From assembly GCA_043806645.1 (NCBI GenBank), contig JAZDGX010000243.1, forward strand, positions 1 to 18,379: DNA of 18,379 nt, read 5' to 3'. This document shows, one piece after another, positions 1-7,753 of this stretch; the first letter of the stretch is position 1, and every line of letters begins with the position of its first letter. The notes under the pieces are model-generated. The model worked only from the letters and a program-made list of their open reading frames with translations, ran no database searches and had not been told where the DNA came from. The DNA is from JAZDGX01 sp043806645 (lineage in GTDB: Bacteria > Eisenbacteria > RBG-16-71-46 > CAIMUX01 > WJJG01). The position numbers and the translations under genes were made by a program.

Positions 1-1
1 T

Positions 2-523
2 TGGATCGTGCGGCAAGCCCCCGGAATCGGCCGCGAACTCTACGCGCCCCATCTCGAAGCGGGGCGGATCGAGCTCGACGACGAGCCGATCCTGCGCCTC
101 GCCTCGCGCGCGCGCATCGTCGTCTCCGCTTCGGGCACCGCGTCCTTCGAGGCGGCCCTGACCGGGACGCCGCTCGTGGTCGTCTATCGCACCCATCCCC
201 TCACTTTCCGGCTGCTGCGCCGGATGGTCCGCGTGCCGCACATCGCCATGGCCAATCTGGCGGCCGGTCGGGCGATCGTGCCCGAGGTGCTGCAGGAGGA
301 CTGCACGTCCGAGCGCGTCGCCGAGGAAGTGGCCTTGCTCCTGAGCGATGCGCCGCTCCGGGCGGAGATGAAGCGGGCGCTGGGAGAGCTGCGCGAGCGC
401 TTCGGCCCGGCCGGCGCATACGATCGCGCGGCCCGGCGCGTGCGCGCGCACCTGGGCGAGGCCGGGATCCCGGGCGCCGGAGCAGCCACTGCGGCGCAGC
501 CGCCTGGCGGCGGCCACCGATGA
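2..523 (+). CDS. lpxB: Lipid-A-disaccharide synthase LpxB, C-terminal part (5' end outside window)
   Basis: This is the last 173 residues of LpxB, the GT19 enzyme that joins UDP-2,3-diacylglucosamine and lipid X into the lipid A disaccharide at the inner membrane. The reading frame is open at the left edge. The family signature is clear: SASGTASFEAAL, then TPLVVVYR and a P-H-I-A-M-A-N-L stretch leading to IVPEVLQ, which matches the nucleotide-sugar-binding half of LpxB. The final 20 or so residues are Ala/Gly/Pro-rich and probably not conserved. The stop codon overlaps the start of the next gene by four bases (ATGA), so the two are probably translationally coupled. The downstream waaA and lpxK support a lipid A operon. 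Identification is firm; the start cannot be seen. Confidence 0.93.
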   Translation, partial: WIVRQAPGIGRELYAPHLEAGRIELDDEPILRLASRARIVVSASGTASFEAALTGTPLVVVYRTHPLTFRLLRRMVRVPHIAMANLAAGRAIVPEVLQEDCTSERVAEEVALLLSDAPLRAEMKRALGELRERFGPAGAYDRAARRVRAHLGEAGIPGAGAATAAQPPGGGHR

Positions 524-1215
524 AAGCGGACCTCGGCAAAGCGGCCTGGATCGGCCGGGGCGGGTGGGCTCTCCTGGGCGCCCTGGGGGCGACGTGGCGC
601 TCGCGTGTGATCGGAGTGGAGCACATCGAAGCCTGTCGGCGTCGCGGGGGCTTCATCCACGCCTTCTGGCATGGTCAGCTCCTGCCGCTTTCGTATCTGA
701 AGCGGGGCAGGGGGGTGGTCGTGCTCGTCAGCCAGGGGCGCGATGGCGAGTACATCAGCCAGGTGATCCACCGCATGGGCTATCGCACCGTTCGCGGATC
801 GACTTCGCGGGGCGGTTTTCGCTCGCTGGTCGCGATGATCCATCATGGGCAGGCAGGAGAGGAATTGGGGATCACTCCCGACGGTCCCCGCGGGCCGCGG
901 CACAGGGTGCAGCCGGGCGTGCTGCTCGTGGCACAGCGCGCCCGCGTGCCCATTCTGCCGATGGCATTGTCGGCGTGGCCGCGCCGGCAGCTCTCGAGCT
1001 GGGACCGGTTTCTTGTCCCGTTGCCCTTCGCGAAAATGGTGCTTGCCTATGGAGCCCCGATTCACATTCCGGAGCAAGGAAGCGCGGCCGAGGTCATCGG
1101 CCGCTGGACCCAGCCGTTGGAGGCGGCGCTGATGGAGGTTTCTGAAAGGGCGGAGGCGGAAGTGATGGCGTGGGCCGGAGTGCGGGACGACGCTTCCCGG
1201 CCGAGTCCGGATTAG
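520..1215 (+). CDS. DUF374 lysophospholipid acyltransferase-like protein
   Basis: A 231-residue protein of the DUF374 (COG2121) branch of the lysophospholipid acyltransferase superfamily. Visible family marks are AFWHGQLLP (residues 48-56, including the putative catalytic His51), SQGRDGEYIS (71-80), GSTSRGG (93-99), TPDGPRGPRHRVQPG (119-133) and SSWDRFLVPLPF further on. The start ATG overlaps the lpxB stop; alternative upstream starts in the same frame would lie inside lpxB and are rejected. An N-terminal hydrophobic stretch near residues 14-25 suggests membrane association. The family's substrate is not well established. Its place between lpxB and waaA suggests acylation of a lipid A or Kdo-lipid A intermediate, but that is inference from position; no LpxL/LpxM-type gene is seen in the window. 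Confidence 0.88.
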   Translation: MKADLGKAAWIGRGGWALLGALGATWRSRVIGVEHIEACRRRGGFIHAFWHGQLLPLSYLKRGRGVVVLVSQGRDGEYISQVIHRMGYRTVRGSTSRGGFRSLVAMIHHGQAGEELGITPDGPRGPRHRVQPGVLLVAQRARVPILPMALSAWPRRQLSSWDRFLVPLPFAKMVLAYGAPIHIPEQGSAAEVIGRWTQPLEAALMEVSERAEAEVMAWAGVRDDASRPSPD

Positions 1216-1228
1216 AAGAGAGGTCTGC

Positions 1229-2629
1229 GTGGCGGCGCACTGGGGCTACCGGATCGCCTGGGCCGGGGCGTTGGCCCTCGGCTCTCCGTTTCTGCTGGCG
1301 CGCACCCTGCTGCGGCCGGCCGAGATGCGCGAGCGGCGAGGCCTCTGGGCCCCGCTGCCCGACGGCGCCGTCGGAGGCATCTGGCTCCACGCCGCGAGCG
1401 TGGGCGAGGCCCGCTCCGCTCGCGCGCTGCTGAGCGGGCTGCGCGAGCGGGGGCTGCCCGTCATGCTCTCGGTCGTCACTCCCGCGGCGCGCGCCCTCGA
1501 GGCGGAATTCCTCGCCGCGGGCGCCGGTGCGGTGCGCCATGCGCCCCTCGACATCGGGCCCTACGTGCGGAGGGCCTTTCGGGCGGTCCGCCCGCGGGCG
1601 CTCCTCTTGATGGAAACCGAGATCTGGCCCGCCACACTCGCGCAGGCGGCCCGCGCGCAGGTTCCGGTGGCCTTCCTCAGCGCGCGCCTGACTCCACGCG
1701 GTGCCCGCCGCCTCCGCCACGGGCGCAGCCTGCTCAGACCGTTGCTCGCGCCGGTCAGGGTCGGGGCCCAGAGCGAGGAGGATGCCGCGCGCTGGCGCTC
1801 GCTCGGGATTGCGGATGAGCAGCTGCGCGTGACGGGGAATTTGAAGTACGAATCGCCGCGCGGGAGGATGTCGGATGCCGAGCGCGCGGCGGCGCGGGGC
1901 CCCTGGCGGAAGATCGCCGTCTTCGGCAGCGTGCGCGGTGCCGAAATCGATGCGATCTGCGCCGCCGTGCATGCGGCGGGATCTCAGACGGGACCTACGC
2001 TTTTCGTGATCGCCCCGCGCCATCCGGCGAGGACGCTCGGACGCCTGCGCAAGGCCCTCGCGCCCGCGCGGGCCGCAGACGGTCCGGTTGGGGAAGTGAT
2101 CGAGCGGTGCAGGAGGGATCCCGATCTTCTGCCGCGCGTCCATGGAGTGGGCGCGCAGGGGTCCGTCCATGTCTCTTCTGCACTCCCGGCGACCGTTGCG
2201 CGACACGCTCCCACGATTCTGCTTCTCGGCACGATCGGCGAGCTGCAGGAATACTACCGGATCGCCGACGTCATCTTCGTCGGTGGCACGCTCTGTCCGA
2301 TCGGCGGCCATAATCTCTTCGAGGCGGCCGAATGCGGAGTGCCGGTGCTCTTCGGGCCGCATGTCGAAAACGTCGCGGACACCGCCCAGGCCCTGCTCTC
2401 GGCGGGGGGAGGCTTGAGCGTCCGGGATGGGGTTTCCCTGGGCTGCAGGCTCCGCGATTGGCTCGCCGCCGATCGGGAGCGCGAGGAGGCGGGTCGTAAC
2501 GCCCTGGAGGCGGCTCGGCGCTTGGGGGGAAGCCTCGCCCGCACCCTGGCCGCGTTGGAAGCATGGGGCTTCCCGTTGAGTCCAGCTCCAGGATCCTCCG
2601 GCGGCGGCGAGTTCGAGGTTCGCAGATGA
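1229..2629 (+). CDS. waaA: 3-deoxy-D-manno-octulosonic acid (Kdo) transferase WaaA/KdtA
   Basis: A 466-residue GT30 transferase that adds one or more Kdo residues from CMP-Kdo to lipid IVA on the inner face of the cytoplasmic membrane. Family motifs appear in order: an N-terminal hydrophobic segment (about 9-28), HAASVGE (54-60, with Glu60 at the position of the family's catalytic acid), METEIWP (128-134), NLKYE (204-208), APRHP (262-266), GTIGEL and GGTLCPIGGHN (352-362), followed by PVLFGPHVEN. Start is GTG with GAAGAGAGG just upstream. It is somewhat longer than the E. coli protein (about 425 residues), partly through a Gly/Ser-rich C-terminal tail. The motif around 231-238 (VFGSVRGAE) differs from the usual ASTHxGEE form. 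Its stop overlaps the lpxK start as ATGA. Whether it is mono- or multifunctional cannot be read from sequence. Confidence 0.95.
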   Translation: MAAHWGYRIAWAGALALGSPFLLARTLLRPAEMRERRGLWAPLPDGAVGGIWLHAASVGEARSARALLSGLRERGLPVMLSVVTPAARALEAEFLAAGAGAVRHAPLDIGPYVRRAFRAVRPRALLLMETEIWPATLAQAARAQVPVAFLSARLTPRGARRLRHGRSLLRPLLAPVRVGAQSEEDAARWRSLGIADEQLRVTGNLKYESPRGRMSDAERAAARGPWRKIAVFGSVRGAEIDAICAAVHAAGSQTGPTLFVIAPRHPARTLGRLRKALAPARAADGPVGEVIERCRRDPDLLPRVHGVGAQGSVHVSSALPATVARHAPTILLLGTIGELQEYYRIADVIFVGGTLCPIGGHNLFEAAECGVPVLFGPHVENVADTAQALLSAGGGLSVRDGVSLGCRLRDWLAADREREEAGRNALEAARRLGGSLARTLAALEAWGFPLSPAPGSSGGGEFEVRR

Positions 2630-3783
2630 GTTTCACGGCGCTCCATCGGCGACTGGCCCGGGGCGAGCCCCGGCGGAGCGACCGAATCGCCGAGGGGTTT
2701 CTGACGCCCCTCGCGATTCTGTACGGCCTGGGCGCGGCGGCGCGAAACCTCCTCTACGATCGCAGACTTCTGCCCCGCGCGAGGGCGGGGGTGCCGGTGA
2801 TCTCGATCGGCAGTCTGAGCGCGGGAGGAACGGGCAAGACGCCGCTGGCGGCCGAGGTGGCACGCCTGCTGCTCGCCTGGGGCCACCGTCCCCTGCTCGT
2901 CGCGCGCGGCTACGGCGCGCGGCGCGGCTCGGGGCAGCCGCGAATGCTCGCGCCCGTTGCGGGCGGGGCAGTGGGATCGGGCAGGGCGGCCCTGGGCTGG
3001 CAGGATGTCGGCGAGGAGGCGCTCCTCCTCGCCCGCCTCGCCCCAGGAGTACCTGTGGCGGTCGCCCGCCGGCGCGAGGCAGCCCTGGCGGTCGCCCGCG
3101 AGGCCGGCTGCGACCCCGATGTCCTGGTCCTGGACGGGGCTTTTCAGTACCGGCGCCTGGAGGCCGATTTCCAGATCGTGACGGTGGATGCCTCCCGCCG
3201 TCCGGGAAGCGGGCGGCTGCTGCCCCTGGGCGATCTGCGGGAGCCCTGGCGCAACCTCGCGCGCGCCGATTTCCTCATTCTTCACCGCGCGGAGCGCTGC
3301 GCAGAGCCGGATGCATGGAAACGCTTTCTGGGGCGCCACGCGCCGGAGGTTCCGGTGGCCAGAACGGGAAACCGCTGGGGGAGGCCCTACCGCGTGCCGG
3401 ATGGGGCGTCGCTCGACTGGCCGGAAGCGGGTCGGAGGAGCTGGGGCGTTTGGCTGGCGCTGGCCGACCCGCGGCCTTTTCTGGACGAACTGGCCGCGCG
3501 GGGCATCCGGCCCCTCTGGATCGAATGCGCGCGCGACCATGCGCCCTTTTCATCGGCGACCAGAGCGCGCATCGCCGCGCGACACTGCGACGGCATACTT
3601 GTCAGCGAGAAGGATGCGATCAAGGTGGAAGCGCATGCCCACGCCCTGCCGCCCGTCTATGCCGTGGCGGCCGAGCTGCAGTTGATGGAAGGGCGCGAGC
3701 TCTTCGAGGAACGCCTGAAGGGCGCGCTGGGCCCTATTCCATCCAGTCGGCGAAGTGGATCTGGAACGAGCCCGCGGCCGTGA
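2626..3783 (+). CDS. lpxK: Tetraacyldisaccharide 4'-kinase LpxK (divergent active-site motifs)
   Basis: A 385-residue protein matching LpxK, which phosphorylates the 4' position of the tetraacyl disaccharide to give lipid IVA. The P-loop is SAGGTGKTPLA (residues 65-75), followed by ARGYG (93-97), LLPLGDLREP (198-207), ARDH and SEKDAIK near the C-terminus. The ATG at 2626 overlaps the waaA stop and gives the usual N-terminus; an in-frame start at 2563 would lie inside waaA. Two normally strict motifs are altered: GDEP reads GEEA (129-132), and DDGxQH reads DGAFQY (170-175). The last 20 residues are low in similarity and overlap the end of the opposite-strand gene. It is clearly an LpxK homologue by order and context; whether catalysis is normal is an open question. 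Confidence 0.92.
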   Translation: MSFTALHRRLARGEPRRSDRIAEGFLTPLAILYGLGAAARNLLYDRRLLPRARAGVPVISIGSLSAGGTGKTPLAAEVARLLLAWGHRPLLVARGYGARRGSGQPRMLAPVAGGAVGSGRAALGWQDVGEEALLLARLAPGVPVAVARRREAALAVAREAGCDPDVLVLDGAFQYRRLEADFQIVTVDASRRPGSGRLLPLGDLREPWRNLARADFLILHRAERCAEPDAWKRFLGRHAPEVPVARTGNRWGRPYRVPDGASLDWPEAGRRSWGVWLALADPRPFLDELAARGIRPLWIECARDHAPFSSATRARIAARHCDGILVSEKDAIKVEAHAHALPPVYAVAAELQLMEGRELFEERLKGALGPIPSSRRSGSGTSPRP

Positions 3784-4327
3784 CTTCGTCCTCGGATGTT
3801 TCCTCGTATCCCCAGAACGTAATGGTTGCGCTGCCGGCGATCTCTCCACCGGTCTGGGCCAGCGTGCTCAGCGGGGGCACCGCCTTGAGGGCCGCACTCA
3901 CGGCAACGATCGCCGCATCGCGTTCTTCGCCCGTGGGAATGACCAGATGCAGCGAGCCCGAGACCGGATCGAGGCTCTCTTCATCGACCGCGAAGTCGAC
4001 GCGATAACCGGTCAGTACGACCGCACCGAAGGGTCCGTCCGGCTCCAAGGTGAGAAGCGGCGAAACGGGTTGATTCTCGACTGTGATCAGCAATTCGTCC
4101 TCGAAGATCACGTCGTCTTCGGTGAAGGGCTCCCCGTCCGCGCCGGCGTCGCGCACGTCGGATTGGAAGACGGCCGCCGAGATGTCTTCGGAATCCTCGG
4201 GGTCGGCGATGCGCACGATGCGCACGCGCGAGCGGGGCTGATCCTCGTCATTGCAGCCTGGCAAGACGCCCAAGCCGAAGATGATCAGCAAGAAGCAACC
4301 GAGGACCACGAGCGGACAGCTTCTCAT
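3734..4327 (-). CDS. Hypothetical acidic lipoprotein
   Basis: A 197-residue protein of unknown function. The N-terminus MRSCPLVVLG followed by a run of Leu/Ile/Phe/Gly ends in LPGC, with Cys25 as the likely lipidated residue (type II signal peptide). The mature part is strongly acidic and alternates short hydrophobic and polar segments, which suggests an all-beta fold. An N-terminal portion resembles a calcium-type loop rich in Asp/Glu (DAGADGEPFTEDDVIFEDE), and the C-terminus has ATITFWGYEETSEDEV. ATG at 4325-4327 has a good GGAGG site six to seven bases upstream, better than an in-frame start at 4372. It is convergent with lpxK, overlapping its 3' end by 50 bases, and divergent from nadB. 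I recall similar small lipoproteins in high-GC Gram-negative environmental genomes but cannot name a family. Confidence 0.78.
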   Translation of the reverse strand: MRSCPLVVLGCFLLIIFGLGVLPGCNDEDQPRSRVRIVRIADPEDSEDISAAVFQSDVRDAGADGEPFTEDDVIFEDELLITVENQPVSPLLTLEPDGPFGAVVLTGYRVDFAVDEESLDPVSGSLHLVIPTGEERDAAIVAVSAALKAVPPLSTLAQTGGEIAGSATITFWGYEETSEDEVTAAGSFQIHFADWME

Positions 4328-4391
4328 AACCAACCTCCGTGCAGCAACATGACCCCGGCAGGATGCCCCCAACCAGGCCGGTTTTCGCCCT

Positions 4392-4420
4392 TTGCTCCTC
4401 TTATCGGCTGTCTCTATACT
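4392..4420 (+). promoter_or_regulatory. Candidate sigma-70-type promoter for nadB
   Basis: TTGCTC (4392-4397) is followed after 17 bases by TATACT (4415-4420), which is five of six to the -10 consensus; the -35 match is only three of six. This 137-base divergent intergenic region is visibly richer in A/T than the genes around it. The predicted start of transcription is near 4427, leaving a leader of about 38 bases. No operator-like palindrome was evident. Confidence 0.5.
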
Positions 4421-4464
4421 GCCCTGAACCTCAAAGCTCGCAGAAGCGGGGAACGGACCTGCGG

Positions 4465-6153
4465 ATGTTCGCGAAACGCTACGACTTCCTGGTGATCGGC
4501 TCGGGACTGGCCGGGCTGCTATTTGCCATAAAGGTAGCCCCTTACGGCCGTGTGGCTGTGATCACCAAACGTGAGGCGGCCGACAGCACCACCCAGGAGG
4601 CCCAGGGCGGCATTGCGAGCGTCTCCTCGCCCGAAGATTCCTTCGACGATCACGAAGACGACACCCTGCGCGCCGGAGCAGGTCTGTGCGACCGGCGTGT
4701 GGTCGAATTCGTCGTCGAGCGCGCCCCCGCTGCGGTTGCCGAACTCGAGGCGCTGGGCGTCGAATTCGCCCGACATCCGGGAGTGACGGGCTACGACCTC
4801 GGCCGCGAGGGCGGCCATTCGCGCCGGCGGGTGCTGCATTCGGGCGACACGACGGGCAGAGCGATTCAGGAGGCCCTGCTGCACCGGGTGCGGGGCGAAC
4901 GGGGGATCGAGCTCTTCGAACATTGTTGCGCGATCGATCTGATCACGACGAGCAAGCTATCGAACAGCCGCGTCGAGCCCGGCCGCACGCGGGTCGTCGG
5001 CGCCTACGTCATCGATTCGCGCAACGGATCGATCGGGCATGTGGCCGCGCCGCGCGTGCTTCTGGCAACGGGTGGCTGCGGCAAGGTCTACCGCTATACC
5101 TCGAATCCGGACATCGCGACGGGTGACGGGATCGCGCTCGCCTATCGCGCAGGCGCAAGGCTCGCCGACCTCGAATTCGTCCAATTCCATCCGACCTGTC
5201 TCTACCATCCCCGCGAGAAGCGCTTTCTCATCAGCGAGGCGGTGCGCGGCGAGGGTGCGATTCTGCGGGCGGTGAACGGGGATGCGTTCATGGAGCACTA
5301 TCACCCGCAGGCGAGTCTCGCGCCGCGCGATGTCGTCGCCCGCGCAATCGACCAGGAGATGAAGCGCCGCGGCGACCGCCACGCGCTCCTCGACGTGAGC
5401 GCGATTTCACCCGAGCGCATGCGCGCGCGCTTCCCATGGATCCACGCCGCCTGCCAGGCGCTCGGCATCGATGTTCCGCGCCAGCCGATTCCGGTCGTTC
5501 CCGCCGCGCACTACATGTGCGGCGGGGTGGTGACCGACGCGGCCGGGCGCACCGATCTGGTTCATCTTTATGCGGCCGGCGAAACGGCTTGCACCGGGCT
5601 CCATGGCGCCAACCGCCTGGCGAGCAATTCGCTGCTCGAGGCCGCCGTCTTCGCGCTCCAGGCGGCCGGCGCAGCCACGCGAGGCCTCGGCGCGGGCGAG
5701 GGGATTGCGGAGCGCCTGCCCGAGATTCCGCCCTGGAACCCCGGCCGGGCGAGCATGGCCAAGGAGTCGGTGCTGGTCAATGCGCACTGGGAAATGGTGC
5801 GCGCGCTGATGTGGGACTTCGTCGGCATCGTGCGCACCGACCATCGTCTGGCCCTCGCCGCGGAGTACGTCCGTCACTTCCGCATGAGCATCGAGCGCTA
5901 CTATTGGGACTTCCTCCTCGACGGCGACTTGGTCGAGTTGCGCAATCTCGCGCTCGTGGCCGAGTTGATCGTTGCGGCCGCCGAAAAGCGCAAGGAGTCG
6001 CGCGGACTCCACTTCAATTCCGACCACCCCGAGACGCTCGACTCGGTCTGGTGCCGCGATACGCTTCTTGATCCCGTGCGCGGCTTCGTCGGACCGGCCG
6101 AGCCCGGAGAGCTGCCCTTCGGCCGCCTGGATTCCACCTGGCTGGAGGGATGA
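4465..6153 (+). CDS. nadB: L-aspartate oxidase NadB
   Basis: A 562-residue FAD enzyme that oxidises L-aspartate to iminoaspartate, the first step of de novo NAD synthesis in the cytoplasm. Seen in order: FAD-binding IGSGLAGL (11-18), EAQGGIA (45-51), HSRRRVLHSGDTTG (118-131), ATGGCGKVYRYTSNP (201-215), EFVQFHPT (237-244), RGEGA (261-265), APRD (286-289), AAHYMCGGV (347-355) and GETACTGLHGANRLASNSLL (372-391). These substrate and flavin positions are those shared by L-aspartate oxidases and distinguish it from succinate dehydrogenase flavoproteins together with the absence of sdh neighbours. The ATG at 4465 starts just before the first beta strand; an in-frame start at 4339 adds a non-conserved leader running through the promoter. 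Its ribosome site is weak. nadA and nadC are not in the window. Confidence 0.95.
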   Translation: MFAKRYDFLVIGSGLAGLLFAIKVAPYGRVAVITKREAADSTTQEAQGGIASVSSPEDSFDDHEDDTLRAGAGLCDRRVVEFVVERAPAAVAELEALGVEFARHPGVTGYDLGREGGHSRRRVLHSGDTTGRAIQEALLHRVRGERGIELFEHCCAIDLITTSKLSNSRVEPGRTRVVGAYVIDSRNGSIGHVAAPRVLLATGGCGKVYRYTSNPDIATGDGIALAYRAGARLADLEFVQFHPTCLYHPREKRFLISEAVRGEGAILRAVNGDAFMEHYHPQASLAPRDVVARAIDQEMKRRGDRHALLDVSAISPERMRARFPWIHAACQALGIDVPRQPIPVVPAAHYMCGGVVTDAAGRTDLVHLYAAGETACTGLHGANRLASNSLLEAAVFALQAAGAATRGLGAGEGIAERLPEIPPWNPGRASMAKESVLVNAHWEMVRALMWDFVGIVRTDHRLALAAEYVRHFRMSIERYYWDFLLDGDLVELRNLALVAELIVAAAEKRKESRGLHFNSDHPETLDSVWCRDTLLDPVRGFVGPAEPGELPFGRLDSTWLEG

Positions 6154-6157
6154 CCCG

Positions 6158-7270
6158 ATGTCAGAACGCGCGGGCCGCGACGCAGAGAACCTCGGCGCCC
6201 GGGCCTGGCCCGCCGCCGCGTGGAAAGGCCCGCTGCTGGTCATCCGCCTGAGCAGCCTCGGAGACGTGATCCTGGCGACGGGGCCCCTGCGCCGCCTGCG
6301 CGAGTCCTATCCGGCACTGCCCGTCGATTTCCTGACGCGCCGCGCCTACGCTTCCCTGCTCCGCGACTGCCCCTGGATCGACAGGGTGATCCTCGCGGAC
6401 GGCGATCCTCAGACCACGGATCCGCCGGCGTCGCGGGGAGCGGCGGGTGGCGCACCACGCGGCTACGGCATCGTTCTCGACTGGCAGGGGGGATGGAAGG
6501 GCAGGCAGGCAGCACAACGACATGCCCCCGGTGTGCCCAGAATCGTCGCGCCGCAGGCGTGCCTGCGCCGCCGGATGCTCGTCGTGTGGGGAAGGAGGCT
6601 GCGGGCTCCCGAGCCCTACGTCGTCCGGCTCGCGCGCAGCTACAGCGGCCAGGCGCTGCCGCGGGCGGATCTCGCGCCCCGGGTCGCCGTCGACCCGGCC
6701 CTTGCGGAGAATCTGCGGAGGCGCATGAGCGAGGTTGCCGCGCCGCCTTCAGGATGGCTCGTCCTTGCCTCAGCGGCGGCGCATCCGGCCAAGGCGGTTC
6801 CCGAGGCGCTCGCCGCCGCGCTGGAGCTTTCGTTTCTCCAGCGCGGCTGGGGGGTGATTCGAATCGAGCCTCCCGGAGCAGATGTCGCGCCGGGCATGCG
6901 CGCGAGGAAAAAGGGAGAGGACAGCCTCCGCTTCGCCGGAACCCTTCCGGAGGTCGCGGCGCTGCTATCGGCGGCGCGGCTCTTCATCGGGGGGGATACG
7001 GGAATCATGCACCTCGCCGGCGCCGTGGGCGTTCCATCGATCGGCCTCTTCGGCCCGACCGTTCCGGAGTTGGGGTACGCGCCGCTCGGTCGTTCCCTTG
7101 CGATTGGGGTAGATTTGGCTTGCCGCCCCTGCCACATTCATGGTGCTAGAACCTGTTGGCTGGGGCACATCCGTTGCTGGAAGGACCTCGAGTGTGCGCG
7201 AATCGTCGCTGCGGCCGAGGATCTTCTGGACGCCGGTGGACACCGGGCAGGGGGGTGGCCGGGGCATTGA
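6158..7270 (+). CDS. Glycosyltransferase family 9 protein (LPS heptosyltransferase-like)
   Basis: A 370-residue GT9 protein. The N-terminal half has LLVIRLSSLGDVILATGPLR (26-45, with Asp36 at the position of the family's catalytic Asp); the C-terminal half has GGDTGIMHLAGAVGVPSIGL (278-297) and FGPTVPELGYAPLG, the ADP-heptose-binding signature. A Cys/His-rich tail follows (Cys322, Cys325, His326, His328, Cys333, His337, Cys340, Cys345), as in WaaF-type enzymes. It probably transfers heptose to the inner core of LPS, fitting the upstream lipid A/Kdo genes, but WaaC, WaaF and WaaQ cannot be told apart here. A Gly/Ala/Pro linker (about 83-102) is not conserved. ATG at 6158 is nine bases after GGAGG and four bases after the nadB stop, so it is probably in the nadB transcript. 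Confidence 0.88.
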   Translation: MSERAGRDAENLGARAWPAAAWKGPLLVIRLSSLGDVILATGPLRRLRESYPALPVDFLTRRAYASLLRDCPWIDRVILADGDPQTTDPPASRGAAGGAPRGYGIVLDWQGGWKGRQAAQRHAPGVPRIVAPQACLRRRMLVVWGRRLRAPEPYVVRLARSYSGQALPRADLAPRVAVDPALAENLRRRMSEVAAPPSGWLVLASAAAHPAKAVPEALAAALELSFLQRGWGVIRIEPPGADVAPGMRARKKGEDSLRFAGTLPEVAALLSAARLFIGGDTGIMHLAGAVGVPSIGLFGPTVPELGYAPLGRSLAIGVDLACRPCHIHGARTCWLGHIRCWKDLECARIVAAAEDLLDAGGHRAGGWPGH

Positions 7271-7321
7271 GGAGTGCCAACCCGCGCGCGGGCGGAGCAT
7301 CCTGAGGGAGAAGGAAGACAC

Positions 7322-7723
7322 ATGACCTCGAGCGGACCCCGGGCGCCCGAGACCCCGGTACGCATCGGAATCGACGGGCTGAGCGAGCGCAACTTCGACC
7401 TGCTCCCGGCCCTCTACCGCGACCCCCGGGCCAAGATCCGCTGGGTGCGCATCTCCGACCCCGGCGAACCGCTCGCCTCCCTGGCGGAGTTGCTCGAATT
7501 CCCGACCGCGCGCGAGATGACCGGGGCGCCGCAGGTCGACCTCGTGATCGTGCGCCGAGCGGGGGCCGCACCGCCGAGCGGGCTGTCCGGCGAACCGGTG
7601 TGCCTGACCGAGAGCGAACTGCGTTCGATGATCCACGGCGGCCGTTTCGACTGGGATCGCCTCGGCGTCCCGGACAGCGGCGGCCGAAACCAGGCGAACG
7701 CACGCGGGCCGGAAAGCGCGTGA
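7322..7723 (+). CDS. Small hypothetical protein, possible Rossmann-like domain
   Basis: A 133-residue protein that I do not recognise. ATG at 7322 follows AAGGA by six bases, a good ribosome site, so the gene is probably real; the codon use matches its neighbours. It begins VRIGIDGLSERNF and alternates predicted beta strands and helices (IRWVRISDPGEPLASLAELL; DLVIVRR), a pattern like the first half of Gfo/Idh-type dinucleotide-binding domains, in which a beta strand, a glycine-rich turn, a VADP-like acidic strand end and a DLVI strand recur. The canonical GxGxxG is not present (GIDGLS instead), so nucleotide binding is doubtful. It ends in a polar tail. It lies between the GT9 gene and mutL with no overlap on either side (51 and 30 bases). 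The fold assignment is inference. Confidence 0.7.
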   Translation: MTSSGPRAPETPVRIGIDGLSERNFDLLPALYRDPRAKIRWVRISDPGEPLASLAELLEFPTAREMTGAPQVDLVIVRRAGAAPPSGLSGEPVCLTESELRSMIHGGRFDWDRLGVPDSGGRNQANARGPESA

Positions 7724-7753
7724 GGCGCGCCGGTCGAGGAGACCAACCGCGAG

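Noticed and set aside
1..519. Frame 1 open from the left edge into the DUF374 gene
   Set aside because: The upstream part is Arg-rich out-of-frame lpxB sequence; the real start is the ATG at 520.
1094..3540. Overlapping long minus-strand ORFs (1094-2362 and 2254-3540)
   Set aside because: Arg/Ala/Pro-rich translations without domains, opposite waaA and lpxK.
4328..4464. Minus-strand promoter for the lipoprotein gene (TTCAGG and GATAAG-like boxes)
   Set aside because: Only three and four of six matches; spacing fits but the support is too weak to call.
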